From NCBI GenBank assembly GCA_044347745.1, contig JBIKUD010000009.1:33055-97054 (forward strand): a stretch of 64,000 nt of DNA. The letters run 5' to 3'. The notes under the pieces are model-generated. The model did not search any database, was not told the origin of the DNA, and was given only the letters and a program-made list of their open reading frames with translations. Positions 8,142 through 17,147 of the stretch are shown here, piece after piece (the stretch's first letter is position 1; every line of letters begins with the position of its first letter). Position numbers and translations under genes: made by a program. This stretch comes from JAIBBV01 sp044347745. GTDB lineage: Bacteria > Bdellovibrionota_C > UBA2361 > JAFLCA01.

Positions 8142-8640
8142 AAGTCTGGTAACCTCGAGCGAGAAATAATTTGAAGCCACTTAGTGACTAAGCGCTTAGA
8201 CAGCTCTGCCTAATTGGCCTATCCTATAAGGATTAAACAGCTCTGTCATCCTTGTTCACGGTAATTAAACGCTACGAATACTTAATTACCTTAAATAACA
8301 GCAGATTGGGTTCAGGCCCGGCACTGATCTCAATTTTAGAGAGAAATTAATTGATGAAGGCCCCTGTGTATCAATTCTGTATTGGTCCCGTCACCCCATA
8401 ACTTTAGCAGAAGGGTGAATCAGGATAGGCATACAAAAGATATGTACCTCCGGAGGCACACAGAACTTTTGTTTATCCGTATCCCTGCCTCAAGCTATAG
8501 CCTTGAGCCCTGTCTCCACCTTTTCGGTGGAAGAAAAGAAGCCTCATGGTGCTGAGCCGATGCGAGCCTTGGGAACACATCAAGAAAGTACCACTGTGTT
8601 TTAACTTTGTTGAGGCGGCGTTGACTAATAATCGATATAG
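8142..8640. other. Non-coding stretch between guaB and the transposase remnant
   Basis: About 500 bp without a credible gene. It holds the guaB upstream region, a 9-bp dyad at 8260-8290, a direct repeat of ACAGCTCTG (about 8199 and 8238), a CCTCCGGAGG palindrome near 8449 and small hairpins (CCACC/GGTGG near 8517). The right part is probably downstream sequence of the decayed insertion element. Confidence 0.5.
8260..8290. promoter_or_regulatory. Inverted repeat upstream of guaB
   Basis: GGTAATTAA (8260-8268) and TTAATTACC (8282-8290) form a perfect 9-bp dyad with a 13-nt spacer, 119 bp upstream of the guaB start. It looks like an operator for a dimeric regulator, possibly purine-linked; this is inference from position only. 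Confidence 0.3.
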
Positions 8641-9440
8641 AAGCTAGCGGCTCGCATGGCTCCCGCGTGCAATTCGTGGAGCATACAATTTTTTCGTGAT
8701 ATCGCAAAAGAACGCATTTGTCTTTTAATTAAGGTCTTGTCGAGGGTAACAGAGCAGCCCCTCCCGCTGCGTGGCAATATCGGTAAGTGTAAGGCTAAGG
8801 ACAAATGGTCCTTGGCTCGAATTTCCACAATGTGCCACGGTGTCTGCTTCTACAAAGCCAGGTCTAGCTTCGTCCCAAATACTTCCACAAATCTCAATCT
8901 CGTTTCTGAGCAGAGAGCCCGGCTTCGTAAGGGACTTGCCCTTACCAGCCTTTGCCCGTGCCCCCTTTAATAGCCGGTCTATTGTCGCTGCGCTCACCAA
9001 CAATAGTTTCTCTCTATGTGGCTCGGCAATCTCTCCGTTGTAGCACTCATACAGAGGCACCCAGCGCGGGAGCGCCCGTTTAAGCAGCTTGCCGCACACC
9101 CACCCCGTGGCACCCCAGATGCGTGTTAATACTCTTAAAAACTCAGGGTCCTGATACCTTGAAACTCTGCCAGGGCGTTTACAGTTACGCTTATACCCTC
9201 GATTTAACAGCCTTATCGCGTAACTCCGGTTTAGCTCACATACCTGACAGAACTCGTCTAGGATTTTACTCTTCGCCTTACGTCCACTACGGTGATACCG
9301 CCGGTTAATCGCTTGATAGTACTCTCTTTTTGAACCCTTCGTCATAGGTCAGTCTCCTCTTTCACTGCCCTTCGATGTGCGGCATCGACTACTTTCTTCC
9401 CCTAAAACTCCGTCCCTATAATTACCTTTTTAGTGAGGCA
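8400..9440 (-). mobile_element. Remnant insertion sequence, ends uncertain
   Basis: Approximate extent around the transposase remnant. Reading outward, the left side (minus strand near 8410-8420) has CTTCTGCTAAAG and the right side (plus strand near 9409-9420) has CTTCCCCTAAAA: a weak 9-of-12 match that could be terminal inverted repeats. No target-site duplication was identified. Bounds are estimates. Confidence 0.35.
8725..9345 (-). pseudogene. Truncated integrase-core (DDE-type) transposase
   Basis: 206 aa remain. The N-terminus (MTKGSKREYYQAINRRYHRS; ILDEFCQVCELNRSYAIRLLNRGYK) is the helix-turn-helix region of an integrase-catalytic-domain transposase of about 400 aa. RPGFVEADTVAHCGN (about 163-177) carries the first catalytic Asp (EADT), and LSLTLTDIATQ the second strand. 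After TQ a Trp usually follows, but here the frame reads REGLLCYPRQDLN and stops, so the rest of the catalytic core, with the second Asp and the Glu, is lost. Short ORFs downstream on the minus strand (8495-8828) do not restore it. The element is probably immobile. Confidence 0.75.
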
Positions 9441-9497
9441 TATCGGCAGTGCGCACAACTGGGATACATTCCCGTTACGGTCCGCCATAACCCCTAC

Positions 9498-12400
9498 ATG
9501 CAATACCGTACCAACAGCCAACCCGCTATACCGCCCAGTATCGACGCGACAAGTCCCAACGCTGACGCCTCCCCATCTGTCTTACCTCAATCTTCACAGA
9601 CTCAAGTAAAAAGAAATGGCACCGGGCATGAAAAGGACAAGGAACGCTGGAATACAGGGCATGTTCGAGCACTACCATCATTTTTGACCCCCGACTCTGA
9701 AGTCAACCGCCCGGAAGATGTCTTTCCGAAAGAGTTCAGCAGTAAGGTGGATTTAGACAGACTCTATGCTCAGCATTTTTTGCTCCAAGAGCAGCTTGGA
9801 AGAGTTGTTAGTAAGGACTCGCCCGTTCTCCTCAAGTCCGGAGAGATCTTTTGCAAGCTAATCGTCGCGGCTGGGCTGTCTCTCGAACGAGTGGATCTCA
9901 CTTTACTTCGCTCCCCTGAAGAGAATGCCTATATTTTTCGAGGGAAAGAAATGTCGAAGGCTCACCTCACATTATTGACTGGACTGTTCGAAACAATAGA
10001 AAAGAGGTTAGGCAAACTAAAAGAAGGGCATCTCGCTTTTATCCTTGGACATGAGCTTGGGCATCTTGTTGAGGGGGATTATGATACGGCAAGAGAACGA
10101 AACGGAGAGGCGCCCCTTTCCCCCGATGAACCAACACCCCTAAATCTTACAGGAATCCCTCCCATAAAATCTTTAATCCTTGGTCGGCTATTCGGGCGCG
10201 ATCAGGAGACTCGCGCTGACGAACATGCGCTGCGCTGGATGCATCAATCGGGTTATCCGATGAGCGAGGGGGTAGAGGTGCTAAAGCTGTTTGTAGAGAT
10301 GGAAGCGGCCCAGAGTAAGGCCTCTACCGCCGCAAAGCCAAGTGGAGTTAGAGATTCAATTGAAGAGATCGGGGTATTACTCACCCGCACTCATCCAGCA
10401 AGTGAGGCGCGAGTAATGCGCGCTTTGGGGAAGATCAAAGAGATTGAGATTGAAGAGCAGATCTCTTTTAAAAATAAGATGGCAAAAAACTCTGCTCAGG
10501 TTTCACTTAACGATAACGAGATAGCTAAGACTCCCCTTCAGAGAATTAATCAGGAGCTGACACGGATCCTTACCGGAACAAAGGCCGTAGAAGAGATCAA
10601 CACTGATGGAGTCGCTCAGTTGATTGAGAGCGTTACCGACCTGCATGAGCTTAGGCAACTTTCAATCTTCATTCCTATGTGGGTAAGTTGTTTGGAGCGA
10701 GTTGCTCCACGGATGCCCTATGATGGGCTCTCCTCTAATCCTCTCGATAACCATCACTCTCATACTCGAACAATTGGTTCCAAATTTCTAAAGGGAGTTC
10801 TTGATCATTGCAAATATAAAGCAGAGGCGCTCTTTGATTTAGAGGAGAAAACACTAAGCGAAGCATTAGAAGCCAGGGAGATCACCCAGACTGAGTTCAG
10901 CCACAAAAAAACTATCGCGGCCCTTAAAGCCTGGCTCTCTGGTCCTGGAGTCTACGGTCAAGAGTCATCGCTATATAATGAACTCTTAGCCGGACTGACA
11001 GCTAAGCCAGAACTTCTGATAGATCTTTTAAAAGAGTTTGAGACAGTAGGGATCGAGTCAGAAGGACTAGGAAAGGAGTGGCTTAAGCCGCTAGCAAGCT
11101 CGATGGATAGTGAGGTCTCTTTACGATATTACCAACTTCGGAGCCTCCTACTTTCAGAGCGTGTTGATTGCTCCAATCTGCTCTTTAAATTGATCGATGA
11201 GGGAATACTAGATTCAGTCAATGATCGGAAGGTTGTTGGGAACATTTTTAGGCAGGCCTCTGAGATTATCGGGGCCGACAACATGGATAGAGGTCGGGAA
11301 TTTGCCAAGAGATTGGGAGAGAAATTTCGATTCTGGATGGAGGTACAAGGGATAGATCCTGCCACGGATCAGGGCCGAGTAGTCATTACCGAGTGCTTAA
11401 GAAGCGTTCTATCTATCAGTGAAGACGCTGAAAACCCTAGCCCAACATGGGAAGAAGAGCTCTCTCCGAAAAACTATACAGCATTAGAGATAGCGGCTTT
11501 AGCTGTGAGCGATAGCTCTAAACTTTCACTTAGAGGAAAGATTGAGCTATCAAAAGAGTTGCTCCCCGAGGGGAGAATTAGAGATCTGCTTTTATTTCGA
11601 ATTCTAGAAGATGAGGCAGGATTCTTCCGAGAAGCCTCTAGCTTACTATTTCAACAGATGCCGTATAACTTTTCATTTGAAATACCTAATGACGCGAAGT
11701 TCGAGAAATCTACCAGGGAATATGTTTTTATATTTGAGCAGATCGCCCCTCACCTCTCTTTAAAATGGTTTAGAGCTTCTCTGAAAATAGCTGATTTTAG
11801 CCTCGATAGAAGCGACGCGAGTTCAAATGAAGCGCCCTTTGAGTTTCCGCGCCTTGGCACCGAAGGAGAAAACGGGCTTTATTCGCCGGTGCTTTGCGCC
11901 TTTGGATTAAAAAGGACCCTAGGCTTCCTAGGCCAACTCAACACAGATGAGAATATCGCTCGGTTCTATGTCCGGTCCTATATGGAACTTAAACTTCAGA
12001 TACCAGCTGGCGATGCCGAGGATGGCAGTGATGTAGAAGCTTTTTTCCGATATGGATTTGATGAGTTTATAGCTGAAGCCACAGCACTGGGTGGGCGAAT
12101 CTTCCCGGGTTTTAGTTCAGATTCGGCGGAGTATGCTCGCTTACAATTAGAGAACAGACACAGCAGTAGATCTCTGCAAAGAGCTCAAGCGCTAAATCCA
12201 TTATTTCAGAGGCCCCCGGAATCATTAGAAGATATCCTAACGATTGTTACAGAACTGCCTCAAGGAACTTTACGGAACTACGTCGCGATGCGTAGCCTCT
12301 CAATTCAACTACAACGCCTCGCTCTTCAGCAGTCCATTAAAAAGTTCGAGGAACAGGCACCACAATCGAAATTAAGCGATCTAAATTTCTCTAGCATAAT

Positions 12401-15400
12401 CAGTGACCTAGATAGGTTAGGATCTGAGCTGGCAGCACTTAACATTAGCGGCTGCAAAGATCACGAGGGACAACCAGATCTATCTGAAGATACAATTAGG
12501 GACCTGCTCTCAGCCCTATATTTCGATCATAGTATTGAGAGCGAGATATCTGGGGAGGTAGGCGGCTTGATCGACCGTGCCTATCGACTTGAAGTGTTAG
12601 ATCAGGTTTACAATGACTATTCGAAGTTTATTAGCCTTCGCCTTGGAGTTACTCTTCCGCCAGAGCGGGGTAAAGACCTCGAGATAACATCCCTCCCGCT
12701 TCCAGCAATTGCTGCAAAACTCGGAGAATGTGCCTTTAATTATCTCTACAGCGGGGAGAACCACAGTCAATACGAACGACTCGCCCCCAAAGAGCAGTTA
12801 GATAAAATTACTGGTGTTTTTAAAGTTCCCTGTCCAGAACAGGATTCAAAGTTACTAAAAGTTCTAAGGCGAGTAGAGTCAGATCTAACCTGTGATGACG
12901 CAAAAACCATCTACGCGCTACTGACTGAGTCAGTGGACAAGACCGACCTCGGGCGACGGATATATAACGCTGAGATTGCAAAAAATCCAAACCTCTTAAT
13001 TAATTTCGACCAACACTTAGCTCTGATCCTTGATACTCACCCCAAAGAATCAATTAGCCGAGACCAAGCCTTGCGCTCCCTCTTTGAAGGAAATTCAAAA
13101 GGGGCAGTAGCAGTCACAACCTGGGAGCAGCGCGAGAGGGTCCTCTCTGCCTTAAGTAGTGATACCGCAAGAACAGACCTCCACGGTGTAATCAGAAGCA
13201 CTGCGCTTTCTGTCATACAAGAGGCAATACGCAGGGACACAGTGCCCGCTAAAGAGAAGGTCGATACTATTCTTTGGTTAGCCAAGCTTGGCGGGAAACC
13301 GCATCTGGTTGAGTGTTACGAGTTAGTGGAGGGGGGGCAGGTTGGAAACATTCAAGAGCAGGCCGCAAAGCTCTCAGATCAGGAGAAAAAAGGGCTATTG
13401 CGATCAATTCTTGGAGGCGAAGCCGGAATACTTAGAACCGCAGATATAACTTCGAGAAAGCGATTCTTAGATACATTATTTTTCTCTATCTTTGACAAAT
13501 CAAAGGGGGGCTCACCAGAAAGCCTGCGCTATTTTAAATCCGTATATGACACAATGCTAGCGCATGTAGATCCGGATAGAGCAAGTACTCTCCTAGGAAA
13601 CTTCTTAACTGCCCAGCTCGAGGGAAAATCTTTTAATCAACAGGTCAAACTATTCTTTGAGTCTTTCGGATTTGTCGGGATTAAAACCGCTCAATACCTC
13701 GTATCTAGCACTACCCTTCTCCCACCGGAGATGAAGGAAGCCTTAATGGATTTGACCTCAAGAGTAGAGGGCCCAGATAAAAGGCTCGTCTTTAACCTAC
13801 TTGAAAAGACGCTGGGGGAAGAGGATGCCAGGTTATGCATCAAAGAGGTCGGGGATAAGCTTGGTGGCGGATCGCTAATGCTATTCTATGAGGTAACCCT
13901 GTGGAATAAAGATCGCTCGGAAGCTGGAGAAACCATCGTGGTTGGGATTTTGCGCCCCGATATCGTAAATGCCATGCCAGAGGACCTGGCGCTAGTGCAT
14001 CGAGTTATTGAGACTATGCAAGAGGCTCCAGAGATCTTTGGTGGAAAGACCGTAAGTATGGATCTTATGGAGAACCTACTTTGGCAAAGCCTCACTGAAA
14101 CTGACCTGCAGCGCACAGTGCGTATCCAAAAGGCGATGGCCAAGGATATCGAAGATTTCAATAAACGATACTCCGAGAGCAGGTTTAAGATATCTGTCCC
14201 AAAAATAAAAGAATCTCTACAGCTTTCAATAAATGGTGAGAACCGAACAGTAAAACTCTGTAAAGGGCCTTTAATATTTATGCAGAAGGCCCCTGGAGTA
14301 ACCCTAGATCTCTTCATGAAGAAGTGCGAAGCCGAAGGTGAAGCCGGAAGTGCAAAGGTTAAAAGGGTGATGGAGAAGCTTTCGACTCTCTTTGTAGAGC
14401 AACTCATCACTTATAAAAGAATTCATGCAGATCTTCATCCTGGGAATATCTTAGTAGATGATAAGGATGGCGAGCTTAATGTATCGATCCTTGATGTCGG
14501 TTTGAGCGCTGAATTAGATAAGGAGCTTAGTGAAGGGGCACGTAAGATTTTACGGATTGCGGTTGGCGTAGGAAACAAGCGGGATGAGCCGGTAACTGGA
14601 TTTAGGGCTCTCCGTGAAAGATTCTTAAAGTGGAGCGTGGATCTCGACCGAGTGAGCGAAGATGAAGGGATGAGGTGGGTAAAGCGCTTTTTATCAGTGA
14701 TAGAAACTACAACTGAGAAAAACTGGGATGATACTGTAAAAGACGAGGCAGCAAAGCGAGTTTGGAAGGCACTCTCTGATGAAAAATTAGAGTTTCAGGC
14801 AAAGCTTACCTCAGTGATGGAGGTAATAAACTCTCTTGATCTTAGCCTTCCTAGAGAGGCTTACTATATTATCCGAGCCGCTAAGATCATGGCCTATATC
14901 TGGAAAGAGGTTGACTGGGAGAAAAACTGGCGAACGCTAAAGATGTTAAATAATGATACAGCGCATGAAAAGCTCCCTGAATGGGATCAAGAGCTCGTCT
15001 TAAATAAGTGCGCTTTGATAGCCCAACACCTACACTTGAGTTTCGATAGAGAGCAGGCTGCACAAAAACTTACTATGGCGACAAAGGCTACTCAGATCTT
15101 GGAGCAGCTAGAGGGAGTCTACTCTGCGGTAAAGTCGGGGCTCTCTGAAAGCGGCCATCCACCAAATGCAGATACAATAGATGAGTTTATCTCTATCTTA
15201 CATACGGATCCAGAAATTAGGACCGAGCTTAAGTTAGATGAGCTGGGCGACAGACTTAAAATCTTAGAAGCGAAGAGTCGCGCTGAGAAAGAGCGGGCTA
15301 GGGGGGCGTTTCTTGATATACAACCGCTGCCTGAAGGAGAGGCAAGAAGGATCGCGACTGACAATTCCTTCGGGATGCTTCCAAGGGTTTGGCGAGAGCG

Positions 15401-15890
15401 GATTCACTCTGGAACCTTAGTACGAGTCACTACCCCATCCAAAACTGTATCAAACTATCTGGTATCCTTAATCACTCCGATCCATTTTGAACTTCCGGAG
15501 CTTACACCGCTGCGCCATACTAGGCTTAACCACGCCGAGGAAGAGATCTTAATTAATGCAGGATTTCTCTCTAAAGAGGCTCAAGTCATGATGCGCGATA
15601 TGTCCACGCGTAAGGATGAGGGTGAGGTTACGGATGATGAGGAGGATGGTGATGATGAAGAGATTGCCGATTCCTACAAAGTCTCCGAAGCTGAGGGCTT
15701 CCTCCAGCTAGTTAGAGAGGTCGGAGGCGAAGAGCTAACCCTCGGAGATCTCATGCGCAAGAATCCAAGGTCTCTAATTGAGTTTTTCATTAACAATGAG
15801 TGGGTTTTGCTGCAAAACCTCTGGATCCATCCAGGAGAGACAGAGGAGGAATATTTAAGAGATCTGAGACAAACTATTTCAGGACATTGA
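9498..15890 (+). CDS. Giant protein: M48-like metalloprotease + helical middle + UbiB/ABC1-like kinase region
   Basis: An open frame from 9375 encodes 2171 aa; I place the start at the ATG at 9498 (residue 42 of the long frame) because the first 41 codons may lie in the end of the IS remnant, but neither start has a Shine-Dalgarno. Numbering by the long frame: HELGH at 226-230 with downstream E278 in RDQETRADEHAL is the M48 zinc site. Residues about 350-1420 are mostly helical with no recognised motif. About 1430-1860 resembles UbiB/ABC1 atypical kinases: IKTAQ at 1436-1440 (KxGQ-like), RIHADLHPGN around 1684-1691 and DVG at 1707-1709. The usual VAVK lysine is glycine (G1524). The C-terminus has an acidic stretch (DDEEDGDDEE). 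No signal peptide or clear TM is seen. Function unknown; substrate processing coupled to an ATP-dependent step is only a guess. Confidence 0.85.
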   Translation: MQYRTNSQPAIPPSIDATSPNADASPSVLPQSSQTQVKRNGTGHEKDKERWNTGHVRALPSFLTPDSEVNRPEDVFPKEFSSKVDLDRLYAQHFLLQEQLGRVVSKDSPVLLKSGEIFCKLIVAAGLSLERVDLTLLRSPEENAYIFRGKEMSKAHLTLLTGLFETIEKRLGKLKEGHLAFILGHELGHLVEGDYDTARERNGEAPLSPDEPTPLNLTGIPPIKSLILGRLFGRDQETRADEHALRWMHQSGYPMSEGVEVLKLFVEMEAAQSKASTAAKPSGVRDSIEEIGVLLTRTHPASEARVMRALGKIKEIEIEEQISFKNKMAKNSAQVSLNDNEIAKTPLQRINQELTRILTGTKAVEEINTDGVAQLIESVTDLHELRQLSIFIPMWVSCLERVAPRMPYDGLSSNPLDNHHSHTRTIGSKFLKGVLDHCKYKAEALFDLEEKTLSEALEAREITQTEFSHKKTIAALKAWLSGPGVYGQESSLYNELLAGLTAKPELLIDLLKEFETVGIESEGLGKEWLKPLASSMDSEVSLRYYQLRSLLLSERVDCSNLLFKLIDEGILDSVNDRKVVGNIFRQASEIIGADNMDRGREFAKRLGEKFRFWMEVQGIDPATDQGRVVITECLRSVLSISEDAENPSPTWEEELSPKNYTALEIAALAVSDSSKLSLRGKIELSKELLPEGRIRDLLLFRILEDEAGFFREASSLLFQQMPYNFSFEIPNDAKFEKSTREYVFIFEQIAPHLSLKWFRASLKIADFSLDRSDASSNEAPFEFPRLGTEGENGLYSPVLCAFGLKRTLGFLGQLNTDENIARFYVRSYMELKLQIPAGDAEDGSDVEAFFRYGFDEFIAEATALGGRIFPGFSSDSAEYARLQLENRHSSRSLQRAQALNPLFQRPPESLEDILTIVTELPQGTLRNYVAMRSLSIQLQRLALQQSIKKFEEQAPQSKLSDLNFSSIISDLDRLGSELAALNISGCKDHEGQPDLSEDTIRDLLSALYFDHSIESEISGEVGGLIDRAYRLEVLDQVYNDYSKFISLRLGVTLPPERGKDLEITSLPLPAIAAKLGECAFNYLYSGENHSQYERLAPKEQLDKITGVFKVPCPEQDSKLLKVLRRVESDLTCDDAKTIYALLTESVDKTDLGRRIYNAEIAKNPNLLINFDQHLALILDTHPKESISRDQALRSLFEGNSKGAVAVTTWEQRERVLSALSSDTARTDLHGVIRSTALSVIQEAIRRDTVPAKEKVDTILWLAKLGGKPHLVECYELVEGGQVGNIQEQAAKLSDQEKKGLLRSILGGEAGILRTADITSRKRFLDTLFFSIFDKSKGGSPESLRYFKSVYDTMLAHVDPDRASTLLGNFLTAQLEGKSFNQQVKLFFESFGFVGIKTAQYLVSSTTLLPPEMKEALMDLTSRVEGPDKRLVFNLLEKTLGEEDARLCIKEVGDKLGGGSLMLFYEVTLWNKDRSEAGETIVVGILRPDIVNAMPEDLALVHRVIETMQEAPEIFGGKTVSMDLMENLLWQSLTETDLQRTVRIQKAMAKDIEDFNKRYSESRFKISVPKIKESLQLSINGENRTVKLCKGPLIFMQKAPGVTLDLFMKKCEAEGEAGSAKVKRVMEKLSTLFVEQLITYKRIHADLHPGNILVDDKDGELNVSILDVGLSAELDKELSEGARKILRIAVGVGNKRDEPVTGFRALRERFLKWSVDLDRVSEDEGMRWVKRFLSVIETTTEKNWDDTVKDEAAKRVWKALSDEKLEFQAKLTSVMEVINSLDLSLPREAYYIIRAAKIMAYIWKEVDWEKNWRTLKMLNNDTAHEKLPEWDQELVLNKCALIAQHLHLSFDREQAAQKLTMATKATQILEQLEGVYSAVKSGLSESGHPPNADTIDEFISILHTDPEIRTELKLDELGDRLKILEAKSRAEKERARGAFLDIQPLPEGEARRIATDNSFGMLPRVWRERIHSGTLVRVTTPSKTVSNYLVSLITPIHFELPELTPLRHTRLNHAEEEILINAGFLSKEAQVMMRDMSTRKDEGEVTDDEEDGDDEEIADSYKVSEAEGFLQLVREVGGEELTLGDLMRKNPRSLIEFFINNEWVLLQNLWIHPGETEEEYLRDLRQTISGH

Positions 15891-15957
15891 GCGCTCGAGC
15901 CACTGAAATACCACTCACGAAATGAATTTCTGTCCTTAGCCACGATAGGCTTGTACC

Positions 15958-16037
15958 CGTCCTCTCTCTCCCATACTTGAATTGAAGTAAGTCTCTACTG
16001 AGGCACACTCCAACTCAAGTATGGAGGTGAGAGGACA
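15958..16037. terminator. Long imperfect inverted repeat between convergent genes
   Basis: Arms 15958-15980 and 16015-16037 match at 19 of 23 positions around a 34-nt loop. It lies between the stop of the giant gene (15890, plus strand) and the stop of the secreted-protein gene (16043, minus strand), where a bidirectional terminator would be expected. There is no T-run, so it could instead be a repeat element or an old element boundary. Confidence 0.4.
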
Positions 16038-16042
16038 GATAC

Positions 16043-17116
16043 TCACTTCCTGGCTATGTTCGGTGGCAACACAAGCTCTGACTTAGAGTAGCTAATTCTC
16101 TGTTCGCGCTGCTGAAGCAGCAAAACGCAATTTCGGGCTGAAACAACAAAGGACCTTTTGAGAAAATTAATTGGAAAATTTACATCTCGCTCAAACGGCT
16201 CTACCAATAACGACTCCGATAATTGGAGATCCTTTTTGTAGCCAGCAGCAGTCTGCATATCCAACCTAGCCTGAATTCCCTCGAGAAAACGAGCCCCAGT
16301 CTGAACCGGAATGACCTGAGAATCTCCGTCAGCCAAATAAGTGACGCTGACGTTAGGATCTTTTGAGTACGAAACATCAAAATAGGTCAGCGAATTCGGT
16401 ATCCGTTCAGAAGTTGCAATAGAGGCGCGCGCATACCCGACTTGACTACCAGTCAACACCCGGCCACTAGCATGTCCGCCTGCCTTAAGTTCAACGGACT
16501 TCACTCGATATTTAGTATCAATAAGAACTGGACTTTTTATAACCTGATCTTCTCGAAAGAAATCTTGAGGACAGATGAGAGCCCCACGTAACCCTAAATC
16601 ATCCATGGGCGGCGCAGCAACTACAACACCAGAAACAGCGTACCCCTGAAGTAAGACCTTTCGAGGTTTATTACCCTTCAGGCCAATTCTAATGCCAGCG
16701 ATATAGTGCTTTGACGCCGGTTGAGAATGCCGCACAAAAAGGCTATCCCCCTCAAACCGCACGCTCAAGCTAAATTGATGTTCACGTCCCACATGATCAA
16801 CTTTAAGAAAATTGAGAAGAATATCTGCTAGGGATGCGTCAATTTCGGGCTTATTTCCCGCCCATACCGACTTTAACTTTTCATCAGCTATCTCCTGGGG
16901 GACATCGGGGGACACGCTAAGAACCGAGTCCTTAAGCAAAGCGTTTATAAAAAGCTCTTTCCTTTCAGATGAGATTTCGGGAACTGCAATGTGGGCGCTT
17001 GGAGCTTCCGAATTTTGTTGCGCACCCAGGGGCAAGGGCGAAAATGCCCAGAAACAAAAAGACAAAGTAAAGGCGAATAACACCGAACAACGAGATTGAC
17101 TACAAGCACATTTCAT
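16043..17116 (-). CDS. Secreted protein of unknown function, downstream of rodA
   Basis: From the ATG at 17116 (AGGAG 9 nt upstream) the protein has 357 aa and a classical signal peptide: MKCACSQSR, hydrophobic LFAFTLSFCFWAFSPL, cleavage near LGAQQ. The mature part is beta-rich with no motif I recognise. I considered FlgA/SAF-domain proteins because fliN is in the window, but no convincing match is visible. It follows rodA by 31 bp on the same strand, so it is probably the last gene of the mre-rod operon and may act in the periplasm with the wall-elongation machinery (inference). Confidence 0.7.
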   Translation of the reverse strand: MKCACSQSRCSVLFAFTLSFCFWAFSPLPLGAQQNSEAPSAHIAVPEISSERKELFINALLKDSVLSVSPDVPQEIADEKLKSVWAGNKPEIDASLADILLNFLKVDHVGREHQFSLSVRFEGDSLFVRHSQPASKHYIAGIRIGLKGNKPRKVLLQGYAVSGVVVAAPPMDDLGLRGALICPQDFFREDQVIKSPVLIDTKYRVKSVELKAGGHASGRVLTGSQVGYARASIATSERIPNSLTYFDVSYSKDPNVSVTYLADGDSQVIPVQTGARFLEGIQARLDMQTAAGYKKDLQLSESLLVEPFERDVNFPINFLKRSFVVSARNCVLLLQQREQRISYSKSELVLPPNIARK

Positions 17117-17147
17117 CAACACAAGCTCCTCTCGCAAGTTCGTAGCA

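Noticed and set aside
16043..17116. FlgA-like P-ring chaperone for the secreted protein
   Set aside because: No SAF-domain motif could be recognised; the neighbour context is wall elongation, not flagella.
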